A stretch of DNA of 64,000 bases from Zonotrichia leucophrys gambelii (Eukaryota; Chordata; Aves; Passeriformes; Passerellidae): assembly GCF_028769735.1 (NCBI RefSeq), contig NC_088178.1, positions 20,410,357-20,474,356 on the forward strand, written 5' to 3'. A program made the position numbers and the translations under genes. Positions 1 through 12,665 of this stretch are shown here, one piece after another (the stretch's first letter is position 1; every line of letters begins with the position of its first letter). A model generated the notes under the pieces. The model saw nothing but the letters and a program-made list of their open reading frames with translations, was not told the DNA's origin and did no database searches.

Positions 1-1295
1 ATTGGATTGCCCTTTACAACACCCTGACTGCTTCAGTCCCTTGCACCTGCCTTGTCTGTAGGAGGAAGCTGGGATTAAGGAGCAGCATTTGTTAACTCAT
101 GTCCAGAGTGTTGCAAACCTCTGGTACTGAAGTGGTGGTAGCTAAAGCTTTCTTTAAAGTGTGGTCATTTAACTTAATTTCTCTGTGGCAGACTCCCTTC
201 ATTCATTTTTTATTGTAGAGAACAGTGCTTGGGAATGTAATTCCAGAGAGGAGCAGATGAATCCTGACACATAACTTTCTGCTAGCTCTGAAATTCATGC
301 ACTGATTGACCAGCTGGAGCTCAAAACACTTTGTACTTCAAAACAAAATTCAATGGCAGCAGCTCATTGCCTCACTGCTGGTGATGTGCACGCTGCTGCA
401 GTCAGGTTGAAGTAGACAGGGCATAATGTAAGAGTAGATGTAAAGAAAAAGGGAAAGAAAAGGAAAAGGCTCTGGTTTTGTTTCTGCATCCCTAAGGAGT
501 TCGTGCTGCTCCATCACCTGAGTGAGCAGAGCGGCCTGTGCACAGTGCAGTGAACTGGGTAAGTAAAGTAATCCTTAGAGCTGAACGTGAGTTTTCCCTC
601 CCCCATCACCTACTCATTTAGTGCAAGATTATTTTAAATCCAGACCAGTTCACTGGTTCAGTTTATGGAGTTTCCATATCATTATACAAACCCTGCCAAG
701 GGTGCAGCCTGAGAATTGAAGAGCTGAGGTGATGGCACTACAAAAGCTCTGGGCACCAGGACAGGGATGTGGGGAGCTGATGCTCAGGAGACAGAAGTAT
801 GGTTTCACCTTCAGTTCATGTACGTTGTTCTTTCTATCCCATGTTGAATTTTTAATTTTTAACCAAATGTGTATAGTTATACATGCAATTCCCATGTGCT
901 GATGATGACAGTAGATTCTGTATCAGAGCCACTTCTGGTGCTAAAATCTTTCATGTTTGACCTCTCTCAAGAGTTTAAAATGAAGTATGTGAATCTACGT
1001 GATGTGCAGGTTTTGTGACTGAAAAGTATGTCTTCAGAGTCTTTTTCATGACTTTGGAACTAAGTGAGACTATAAAATGAAAGCTGGAACATGGACACAG
1101 GGACTTTACTGAGTAGGTGCCTTTCTGGCTTCAAAAATGATGCAGAGCATATGTGTTCTTGCTTTAATATGAGTACCCTGCATCATATGTTAGAGTGGGA
1201 ACAGGACAGGTTTGGTTGTTTTGAGGGTGGCTTTTTTTTTTGCTTGTTGTTGTTTTGAGGAATCCTGACGTTATTTTAAATTGTGGACTGTTAAC

Positions 1296-1311
1296 AAAAA
1301 AAAAAAAAAAA
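1296..1311. repeat. Poly-A run, 16 nt
   Basis: Sixteen consecutive A residues. The upstream bases do not resemble a processed gene or LINE end, so it is noted as simple sequence only. Confidence 0.9.
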
Positions 1312-2393
1312 GGAAGGAGAGATTTGAAATGTACAAATAAATAACCATATTTGCGTGAGCATGTAAGATTGTAATAGAAGCAATAAACTTAATTTGTGCT
1401 ACCAAATGAGCATATTTTATTGTGCATGTGTGTTTGGGCTCTGTTGCTGTGGCCCATCTGCTCTTAAAGCTATACCAGCAAGAATGTTTGACTTCCAGGA
1501 AAATCTTGCAGGAAAGATTGCTTGAGGTTCTAAATCCATCTGAATGAAGGAAAATATCAGTGAGCATGGAATGCAAGATATGAAAAATATCAGTGAGCTT
1601 GAAGGTTAATCTGTAATATCACTGTGGTTTTGATATACAAGTCTTACCTTCTTTTCTCTTCCTCACATTCTCATAAGAAAATGTTTTTATCTCTTTTGAT
1701 TAAAACTCTGACTTTGCCCTTCTGAAGGTCCATATTTATTGGTTCAGGCCACCATCTCCCCAGAGCCCCGACAAGTTCCTTGGTATCTTTGAGACTCTGT
1801 ATGTCACTGGCGATTTCCTCTTGCTGTAGAAAAATGTGCACCTTCCCTCAAAGTTTTCTGAATTGTATTCCAGAGTGGATAATTGTTCCTACTGAACTCC
1901 CTACTGGTGGCTTTCATCACATTTCCTATCTTTGGGTAGATTTCAAGTCAAATTATTTTCCTCTTCTATCTTTCCCTCTCCTCTATTACTGCTCACTTTG
2001 TTCTATTATTGAAACATTTCAGGAGTGTCAGTGCATGCAAATGCTGTCACTGAGCCAGTGTACTTTGGCTAAGAATATGGATGAAAAGGCAGCCTGATAA
2101 TTTATGCAAGATTATTAGACCAAATTAGAAACAGTCTGGGGAACCCTCCAATTCTACATTAGGCAAAGGAAGGTAAAAACTGCAAAGATTATAAATTCTC
2201 TTTGTAACAATTTGAAAAGTCACTTGAGAACATTGTTCAGATAATGTTGTAGAAACTCTGGCTCCACCACAGAGAGAACAGCAAAAGCTCCTTTGGCAAC
2301 TATTTTCTTGCTACCTTTACTACAATTCTGAGCTGAGTCCCTAAATGAATTGCTAAATACTATCAAAGCAGTGCTGTAACTGTTGCAGTAGTG

Positions 2394-2456
2394 CCAGGAT
2401 CACAACAACTTGGTGAAGTTCCTGTAGTTTCCCAAGTTTGCCCAGGATCACAACAA
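2394..2456. repeat. 15-bp direct repeat, 48-bp spacing
   Basis: ccaggatcacaacaa occurs at 2394-2408 and again, identically, at 2442-2456. The sequence between the copies is not itself repeated clearly. Probably a local duplication. Confidence 0.8.
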
Positions 2457-5400
2457 TACACGTAATGCTGGAAACCAGGGCAAGGGCATTGCCACACACT
2501 GCAGTGGGATAGCAGATTTCACTTGTATTGCACACTGTGGGTTCTTATCCTGCTTCTGTCTTGCTAAATTCTGGAGATTCATGCATTCAGTAAAAGTTGT
2601 TTCCTTTTGTGTAATCTGCTGTACATTTAAGAATGATCACATCGTTTTTCTCCTGAAGCTCTTTGAGTTACTTGCACAGGAACTTCCTTTGTGCAAGTCA
2701 GGGCTGTAGCTTACTCCAGTGTCCAGCCTGAAAACGAGAAAAACTGTGTCCAGCTTTCTTGAGAAACGTTTAATTGTGATTCCTCTGAAACTCATTGCAT
2801 CTGCCATGCTAACTTGCTCTTCTTTCAAGCATAAATAACTGATGTAAACTTCAGGATTATGCAAGTTTCAAGTAACATGCCTTGTACAGTTCTTGGAAAA
2901 GAGAAAAGAAGATTTGAGGTTTATATGGTTTCCCCTTTCTAAACTGATATTTGTGTCACACCAATTTCAGCATGTTTCTTATCTGTTTATCAGCTGTGCC
3001 AGCCTAGGTTCATGTTCACACTGGTGATATCAGTATGATAAAGAGATTGCTGAGAAGTTAGTTAATTTATCTTGGAATGAAACAGATCAAAATATGTGTG
3101 ACATTCTGAGGGATCTTGGAACACCTGGAACCAGAAGAATATGTAACTCTGCCAGTGCACAAAACCACAATGATTTTACTCCTAGATGAAAAGGTCTGTG
3201 CATCTGATTTACTTTGGGCTTGCCTCTGTTAGTAAGAGTCGTCTCTGGTACTTTTAATGGAAGGTGATGCTCTGTTAGCCACCAGAAGTGTTTGTTTCTG
3301 GGCTTGGATATTTTTTTCCTTTATTTTTTTTAAGCTGTTTGTGACCCAGTGAATCTCCCTGTCCCTGGAGCCATCCCTGGGCTCCATGATGTGCTGTCCT
3401 GGGCTGGCCTCAGCATGAGCAAGTCCATAGGATGGCAGCTGTTGTGGTGGGAGAGTCTTGCCTCCAGTTTGGAAAGAAAACACCAGCTTTGGAATGGCCT
3501 CAGGGATGTTCAAAGCCACACCAGCTGCTCCACCAGGCAGTGAATTAGGGATGAGTAGCACAGCGTATATCTGTCCTGGGAGTTGTGTTTATGTTTTAAC
3601 AATTTGTTTGTAAATGTGTAACCTCAAGCATGGATACATGGAGTATACAGCTCCAGGCAGTCTTAGTGTAACCTGTGGCAAAACAAGCAGCTTCTCAGAG
3701 CCAGTGGTGGCCAGCTTTTCTTGCTTTTGATTTGTTTCTTAAACAGTGCCTGTGGGGTTTAGGCATCTGCAGAGGAAGATGCTGGTCCCAAGGGTCTGAT
3801 TAAACAGGCCAGCTCTCAGTCTGCTCTTGCTGACTTATTCCTGCTGTTCTGGGAACGTCTGAGAAAGGATGTCCAGAATTTGAAGGAGGCAAAATATGCT
3901 TACAGGTTCTGGGTTAAGGAAAGAAAACTAAAATAAGGAAACCACAACATTTCTCTGGTTTTTTTCCCTTGTTGGGGATTTTTGTCAGTACATGTACCAA
4001 GCATTTCTTCTCCTTAAAGCAGATCTGATCTCCTGGGTAATAATAACAACTATTTATGGAACAACAGGATACCAAACAGTTTATAAACACTGGGCTTGTT
4101 TACTTTTGCTCTGTGACTGCTCATTTCACATAGGGGTTTCCTCATGTGTCAAGGGTGAAGAAACTTGTCTGAGTAGACACATCTGTAAAGAAGTAGTTGG
4201 TCTTGCTCTGCCATAGTAGCCTGGTGGAAGATTTGTCCTGTCAGCCAAAAATTCCACGTGTGCTCAGTAAGGAAGGTATTTTAGCAGGAAAGTGGTCATC
4301 ATGTATTTTGTAAAAGGAAAGAAGGAACTGTTCTGCTTCATTCTTCCAGATCTGGCACCTGCTGCTAATGGAGGGTGTGGGTTTGAAATGCTGAGCTCTG
4401 TCTCTTCTCTGGGAAGCAAATTGTTCATTCTTCAGTACTGCATTACTAGGATTTGGAATAGCTGGAGGACTCCTAAACCATGTCCAGACAGGAAATTTAA
4501 AAAACCAAGGCTAATAGTTTGGGTGGGTTTTTTCTCTTTATATTAACAGGACTTAATTTCCAGTCTTTTGCCATCTTTTGTGGGTTGTTGGACAGAAAAC
4601 ATGGGGGGGAAACAGCACTTCATTCTGTGAAATTAGCTGCCAGACACCACACCCTCCCTGAGGATATGGGAATGATGATAGTTCCAGACCATCCAGGAGA
4701 AAGAGGAGAGTAATCCTGTGAAACAAGCCATGTCTGGAGTTCTCTGAGCTACAGAATAATTCACGTAGAAATGCAGAGCTGTGTGAGATGTGCAGTGCTG
4801 ACTGATGCACCCTCTGTCTCCATCTAAATGGTGGCTGTGAGATGATGAACTGCTGAAATGTTTTGACAGATGCCAGTCAGAGGGATGCTTTTGACAGGTT
4901 TTTTGTAATGATTAACATCACTTGAAGCAGTTGTTTGGGTTTCTGCATGTTTGTTTTAATTCATCTCCTCTTTGTTTCCCTTTCACAGCAGTGCCCAGTT
5001 TACCATAATGAGATTCAGGAAGCTGGAATCAGTCTCATTTAGGGAGGTTACTGTAAATATTTTCACTGACAGAACTGTCTTTATTCAGTTAGGATCTCAA
5101 AATACTTGAATGTCGTCTTGTGTTAAACAGAAGATCCAGTAATTCAAATAAAGTGATACCAGGAGGGCAGTTTATCCTGAGATAATCCTGTCTTTAGCTA
5201 TTCTAAAGAAATTGTGCTCCCTGAAGATGCAGGAAGCCCAATGAGAGTCAGAGAGAGGTGCATGAGGGAAGAGGAAAATATTCCTACAGACAGATGTACC
5301 AGTATTCAACAAGTTGCCTGGCCTGTTTACAAGTGCACAGGCACTGTTGTCTGCTGTTGGTAAACTGAGTAATAATCTGAGTTTTCTGTATCTGGAGAAC

Positions 5401-8400
5401 TTGGAGCAGCCATGAGGAGCTTGTCACTTCCTTGGTGAGGAGAGGAAGCCTCAGTATCCCAGACACCTGGCTGAGGAGGAGCCCTCAACAGCTTATTCAC
5501 AGTGACTGCTACAGCTAGGAAGTAAAAAATTAAGTGGGAAAATCAGTGTTAAACACGTGAGACTTTTCTAGAGTTGTGGGAATGTCTTGCTTCTAGAAGT
5601 TATTTTTTAGCATAGCAGAGACTTTCAGCTGCTACTGAGGTGTTTTTTTAATACCCAAGACCTGGCATGTCAGCTACAGAGTAAGACACACAGGAGGGAA
5701 GGTTTCCAGCCTTGTTCCAGTTTGTGAGTGTTGAGAGGGTTTGTCTGCTACATTTTATTTTGGGTTTGGTTTGGGGTTTCTTGGGGATTACAGTGCATCT
5801 CTTCATGTCAGACCATTAAACAAAATTTTTAAAAAACAACCTGATTTCTCTAGCAAATCAGAGTTGAAATTCTTGACCAGTAGCTTGAAAATAGCTACAA
5901 AACAAAGCATACAGTTAGCCAAGTGCAAAATTCTGAATATACCTGGCATCAATCTCTTCATTTCATCTGCTGCTGGAAGATTTTGGAGACTTGTCTTGAC
6001 TGTGGAAGCCAAGTGTCAACTCTTCAATATTCTGACTTCGTAATGCAGCCTTTCACTGCAGTGCTAGGGAAGGAGATGCTTGTTCTCTGTCTTGTCACCC
6101 AGGCTTTGTTCTGTGCTGTAGTCTTGGGCTGTTTTCTCCCACATGCAAGGCAATCACTTCTTCTCCTGTTTTTTTTCTTCAGAGCTCTTCTTTTGGCCCC
6201 ATCTGCCTTTCTGTGTGGATGGAGATTGTGTTACACAGATTGTGTCCCTCCTTTATCTCTCTTGGGCTACATCTCTGTTTACTTTTTTGTTTAAATAAGG
6301 TGGTAAACCTTGTTGTTCACAACAATTTAAGGCTCCTACAGCAGTTTGTAAATCTTGTGACAGATCTCTCAGGGTTTTTTTGGGGGGAGTTTTGGATGGA
6401 ATGGAGGACTCAGAGGCAGCAGAGATCGTGTGCTGGTGGACCAGAGGTTTCAGGCTCTCTGGGGCATTTCAAGGCAGCACAAGCACTACTTTGGTGGTTT
6501 ATAGTGAGCCACTGCAAAGCTTTGCCTCCCAGGCCCTGGAAATTCTCTCAGTTCCCACTAGCAGATAGAAACTGGTGGGTTTCCTGTCAGCATTGCTCAG
6601 GAAAAGACCCTACAGTTACCATCACCCCTGGAGCATGACAGCCACCTTCACTCTGCTGAAATGCAGGGAGCTGATTTGTTTCCCAGCAGACTAATTGCTC
6701 ATGGCTTATTATAGAGACTGTTTGGTGCCCTGTTCTGAAGACTCTTTGTTCAGGACAGAGTGTTTTAGAATATGTTTGTATGTGCTGGCAAATTTTTTGA
6801 GTTGTACTGGTTTTTTTTTTTTAAAGGTCACCTTGGGTTTAGGAGAGTTTAAAGAACTGCAGCAGCTAAATAGATACAAGAAATTCAAACAAATCCTGAA
6901 GGTGGTTAGATTGTGGAATTCTTTTCAGCTTTTCAGTCTGAACTTCCTTAAATTTGCCAAATGACTCATTTACATCTGTATTCTAAGGCCTTCCTGGCTT
7001 TATTTCCTACAACTGCCTTAGAACTTTCCAGGTTTTCTTCAATTACAGTGTTTCATTAAAATTATCCTTGCAGGATTGCCTTAGTTTCTTCACACTGTGT
7101 CATTTCATTCTGATCTAAACCTGTTTCTCAACTATGGAGCTAAAATAACTACTAGCATTGTGCAGTTCCCTTTTTCTGTGAGATTTGTGTTGCCTTTGCC
7201 TTATCTGTCCAAATGAATGACAGATGTTTTTGCATGGGCTGGTCCCTGGTTTTATGCTGCACAGCGCAATAGGACCTCAGCTTTCATCCTCGACTCTGTG
7301 GTGATTAGCATTGTGAGTAACATTCCTGGAGTCTACTGGGTTATTCTGCTGGCAAAAGATTATTCTGCTCTTTCTGTGCAAGGTATTTCTCCCTGCTTTT
7401 GCAGTTTTGCACACTGTGCACTTTGGGTAGCCCTGGGCACTATAAGCCAGTGCCTTATCTATCCTTTTCCTTCCATGGTAAAATCTGTTTATTCTCTAGA
7501 CCACCATGTCTCCTGGTATGCTGCGATACTGCAGTGTGATACTACAAGTATGAAAACACTTGTCAGCTCATTCTGCTGAGCCACTGTTCATGATTTCTGT
7601 AATTGTCTGCCTCTGAACCTGTAGGAACTATTTGGCAGCTGGATGATAATGATCTTACTTTAACATTTGATGTGATGCCATGTTTTTTGTATTTGGAATG
7701 TATATTGGAAACAGCAGAAATGAGTTTTGGCTGGAACTTCAGTGCAATCTTGCAGGCAGTAAATAACAAAGAGTTTAACAGGAAAAGAGAATCCAAACAC
7801 TTTGTGTTCTGGGTTAGCTTGTATGAATCAGCAAGTCTGTGTTGCTAAAAAACAAGATCAGATTGCTAAATGTAACCCAAATAGTATAGCCATGTAGAGA
7901 CATAACCCATGGGATTCTGCTCCAAAACTGATCTACAAAAAACCAGCAAGCTGCCTCCTTTTCACATAGCTGAACCCTGAGCTGGGACTTTCTCTTTTTA
8001 GTATTATTACAGTGATGTGCTGCTTTCTCCTTGTTTACACTTGTATCGCTCCTTTTAGTCTCTCGTAAAACTGGTATTAAGTTCATCCTTCTCGTTTGTC
8101 ATACTTTCAGTGACAAGATCTGCCTCCTTTCACTAACTCCCTCTTTTCCACTCTATTAAATTCAGGCTTATTGGCCTCTGCAGGACACTGTGGACAGTTA
8201 CTGCCAACCACTTAACTGTTAGCTGAGTTAAACGTAAAACCTTTTTGTCTTTCCAAGGAAAGCTGGGAACATTCTGACAGCTCACACAAGCTGATTGCAA
8301 GCGTAGAGTGGATTTAATTGGAAAGATAGATTATTACATGATACTTTCCTGTAAAATGTTCAGAATTATTTAATCCTTGTATGTGGGTACCTGAGACTAG

Positions 8401-10864
8401 GGAGAAAAACAAGATAAGGCAGAAGAAAGCTCGTCTGTCTGACTGAAGGAAAAAGAAACTAGATCTAAATTGCATGTTCTTTGTCTGCCAGATGTTGCCA
8501 CAGAGTACCCTACGAGTTTGAATGTATTAAGTTTGAGCAGCATGTTATTTAATGCATATACACTTATCATGAAATGGTGGGCATGAACCTGCCTTTGGAA
8601 GGAGGAGAAGCTCATCTGTGGCTCCTGTGCCAGAGCTCATAAGCCTCATGTGTGGCTTTATTCTCTCTGGCATGGCCCTCCTGCTTCTGGGAGCAGGCTC
8701 CTAGCTCGCTGTGGCCGTGCGTGCCAGCTTGTCTCAGCAGCAAAGCTCTGTGTCACACAACGGGGATGTGCCACCAGGTCCCTGACTACCAGGTGGGTTG
8801 GAGCATCCACTGGGTGTGATGCTGCATTTCTCAGTTGTGCTCACTAATCAGGGGGAGGTGGAGTCTAATATCTTGTGAGCATCTTGAAGGAAAAGTCAGG
8901 GCCTTGCAGAAGAGTAACACCATGTTTTAGTAACGAGTAATAGAAGTGCACAACAGTGATGGAAAGAATTGTAAAGCAAACATGGTACTAATAGAATAGA
9001 GGTTATAAAAGTTAGAGTTTAGCCTCATGGGAAATTTGTAAATGTTGAATCCTTTGCTGCCTTGGCTGTTTCTTCTTAGAATTTTCATTTCTAGATGCTC
9101 TGAATTACATTGATGAGGAGGGAAGAGAACCCCTTGCTTTTCTTGCATTTCAATTTGCAGACAACTAGCAAAACCTCTTGACCAGAGGGAAAGTGAAGAG
9201 GATTTTCTTTTTGCCTGTGTTGGTTCAGTGTAGTGTTCTACTCCTTGAACTAAGCAGGAAAGAAAAAACCAATAATGGGAATTCTTGTAAGCTGCTAATT
9301 TAGTGTGCTATGTCAATGTTTTCTGCAGTGCTTGTACCATCTGAGTTTAAGTGATGCAACTCTGAATTTACTGTGTTGGTTTGCCTACAGTGAGGAGGTA
9401 ATAAAAAAAAAAGCCCAGTAGTTATGTCTGTGCTTTGGTATGTGGAAGAGTGAAGAGGAAGCTAGAATAATTCAATTACAAGCATAAGAGGTCTGCCTGC
9501 TGGGGCCTGTGCCATGGAAAAGTATAGATTTCATTTTTTCCTAAAGCGCACATCTCCTGCAAGTACTGTAAAATGTACTTACAGGAGGAAGGAAGCCAGC
9601 TGAGGTACCTGAGCAATAGTCAGAGTGTGTCTCACCCCTGCAAGCACTAGGAATTATGCAGGAAAATAAGCATTAGCAGAGCTCTGTGGAAGCAGGCAGT
9701 GCATTTCATAGCAGACATTCAATAGTCCATTAGGACTTCTGGTGACATTTCCTCAGTGTCTGAGGTGCTTATTAAAAGCACTTCCGTTATGGATTATGCT
9801 TCAAAAAGGAGGCGTTTGTGGGCATGGATCCCCCACTGCAGTGTAATATTAATGTTGGTTTTTAAAATTTATTTTAAAAGAGAGAAGAATGTGCGCAATG
9901 AAGGTATAGCTCAGTAAATCTTTGCTATGTGCATGATGCTGTGGCATAAATGTGCTAAGAAAAAATGCATAGAAAATATTTTCACAAGCTGACTCTGGTT
10001 TCTTTTGTGATCAGTTTCAGATCCTTGACTTTAAACCAACATTTCCAAAGCTTAGTCTATATCCATATTTTATGAACCTAGTCTCTTTTTTTAAAGCTAT
10101 ATATGCTACAGAGCTGTGGGAGCTGAATGCATTCAATACCTCAGAAATCTAGGCCAAAGTTTTATAGACTTATTTTACTTAAATTGCCTTAGAAAACTGA
10201 AGTCTGGGTAGCCTATTTTAAAAATGTTGACCTCTATGACTGAAAGCTGCTAAAGCACAGAATTTCACACAGTGATGGAAAGGCATTCTTTGTGCTGACC
10301 ATCCCTTCAAATGGTGTAATGGGGTAATGGTTATGAACAGTTTGATAAAACTTATCTCAAAACAATTTCTGAGTCACTCTTGGCTTAGAATTATTTAATT
10401 CAAGAGAAAATAGTCCAAGTAATAGATAGTTTATGAGTAAATTTACTTGGTTCCTACTTTGCAGACAGGGAAAGGATTAAGTTCAGCCTTCTTTCTCCTT
10501 CTCTCGGATAGGGAAAGATAGTGAAGTGAGGGCTAAGGAGTCTAAGGTGCTTCCAGAAGGAGGTATCAAGGCTTCCTCTAGGATGGCTGCTGGGAAGCAG
10601 GAGGGACAAATCTCTGGAGGAAGGGCAGTTCTGTGCCCTGTGGATTACAGAAATGGGAGTAATTTGTGGGTTTGCCAGCCTTTCCTAAACCACTGAATTG
10701 TGGTGTTTGTGTCGTCAGGAACCTTGGCCTATCAGAAGGATTCTGTCTGGGTTTGTTATAGTCCTAAGTGAATTACCCACTCTTTGGATGTTCACAGACT
10801 ACTTCATGCTTAGGAGACTCTGGCTTCTAAGTGCTTTTTGGACTCAGGCTTTGATAATACTTGT

Positions 10865-10886
10865 CATCTAGCTGCCATCTAGCTGC
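10865..10886. repeat. 11-bp perfect tandem duplication
   Basis: catctagctgc occurs twice head to tail with no gap. A typical small slippage duplication within intronic sequence. Confidence 0.85.
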
Positions 10887-12070
10887 CAGCATAACCCAAG
10901 TGCTGGCTGTGCTTTCTGTTCTCCAGTCTCTTGCTTAATACCTGTGTTGGATCAGCTGGATTGATGCTGAAATGATGTAGAAAAGAAGCCACAGATCAGA
11001 TAAACTGAAGTCCCTATTGTTCTTATGGTGTGTTTGTATTCAATAAATATTTTGCTTTGTGCTGGCCAAGATGGCTCATGAGTATAAATTATGAAACCAG
11101 ATCACGTGTCTGGGCACATAATTTTCAAATTTCTGACCTCTCTGCCATGAGGCTACTGGGGAGCCTTGACTAATAAAGAGATTGTTCAATTATTAATTTG
11201 ACTCAATCACAAAAGTGAAGCATCTTTCCTATTTGTGCTTATTAGCTGTAAAAGTTTATGTTAGTTGCATGGTTCTCTAGTTTGTCAGATGACTGTGCTG
11301 AAGAGTAGCTTAGAAAAAAATAAAATCAAAACATTAGGGAGAAAGAGTAGCCACTTTTGCAATCTGTTTCCTTTGCAACACAAGTTAACATTTTAAACAA
11401 TGCCATGATGTGTACACTCACTGGATGTGCTGGGCTTTCTTGTTCTTTTAATCTCTGCTCTGTGCCTGTCCTTTTGTCCTTGCCTGCAGCAGCACTGCTG
11501 GCTGTACCACAGCCCAGAGTCTCCCAGCACAGACAGTGGTATCACATAGCTCTGGTGCTAACTTATTTATCCACTTATTTAAGTGGAGTGGTACTACCAC
11601 TCAAATTGTGAAGATGTGGAATGGTGTTGGGTGTTTATATACATAGGAGAGCTTTGACTAAACAGCAAATACTTTGATTTATCAAATTATCATTGTGTGG
11701 TTTATGCCAGGTAAATGTGACCATTAGCAGTGGAATAACATTAAAGGTACAGATTTCAGTTTTGTTGAATGTCAGATTTCAACTGTGATTTCCAGAGGAT
11801 GAAATCCTCTATTTTTATGCATTAATCCAGTTTTCATGAGCTCTTCATAGCCAAGCATTAAGTCAATGGAATAGCTACGAGTAATGATCAAATTAAAGCC
11901 CTTATTTTTTTTTCATTTTGTAACCTTACCACTTGATTAGGCTGATTGAGGTCATCAGGAATTACAGCACTCGTATAAAATGGGGTTTTAGCAGACCCGT
12001 GTTTCTGGGATTTGACCTGGATAGGAATTGAGCTCTTGCAAGTTTGTTGTTCCTTGCTTCATGGGGAGAA

Positions 12071-12665
12071 GGATCACAGCATCACTGACTAGGAGGGCTG
12101 GGCAGGGACTTCTGGAGGTGATCTAATCCAAACCCCTTCTCAAAGTGGGGTCACCTGCAACAGGTTGCTCAGGACCATGCTCAGTTGTGTTTGAACAACC
12201 TCTCTGCTCAGCCTGTTTCTGTGTTTGACCACCCTAGCAGTATTATTATTTCCAAAGGAACTTCTAGTATTTCAGATTTTTCCCCCATTGCCCTGTGTAT
12301 CCTGAGAAGAGTCTCTCTGCCTGCTTGACTGCCCCTGTCAGGTGTTTATGCACACTGATCAGAGCCCCCTGAGCCGTCTCTGCTCAAGGCTGAGCAATCC
12401 CAGCTCTCTCAGCCTCCCCTCATGGCAGATGCTCCAATCCTTTAATCATCTTAGCCTGCTGGACTGGTTCCAGTGTGTGTCTCTGCAGAGGGGAGCCCAG
12501 CAGTGCCCCAGCCCTGCAGCAGAGCCCCCCAGTGCTGAGCAGGGGAAGGGTCCCCACCCTGGGGGCTGGAGGCTGCCTTTGTGACCAGGGCATGCTGCTG
12601 GCTCGTACTCATCTTGCCCACCAGGACCCTCACCTTTGCTTGTGGTACAGCCAGTGCCCCATCTC
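12071..12665 (-). mobile_element. CR1 LINE, 3' portion, antisense
   Basis: The + strand reads as the reverse complement of a CR1 3' region. It starts at the 3' end (gatctaatccaaacccct, then ggttgctcaggaccatg), passes the ORF2 stretches cagctctctcagcctcc, atgctccaatcctttaatc and catgctgctggctcgtactc, and ends near caccaggaccctcac. CR1 is a non-LTR retrotransposon that is typically 5'-truncated, and this copy lacks most of ORF2. The middle is noisy, with several small indels (around 12230-12300 and 12500-12560), so it is not recent. Boundaries are approximate. Confidence 0.88.

Noticed and set aside
6213..6638. 141-codon + strand open frame
   Set aside because: Overlaps two other open frames in different phases, has low-complexity hydrophobic runs from T-rich DNA, and no family resemblance.
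6635..6655. Short stretch encoding M-T-A-T-F, compared with the expected MTAIFP end of the upstream ST3GAL3 exon
   Set aside because: Residues before and after do not match the sialyltransferase, and there is no donor at the required position.
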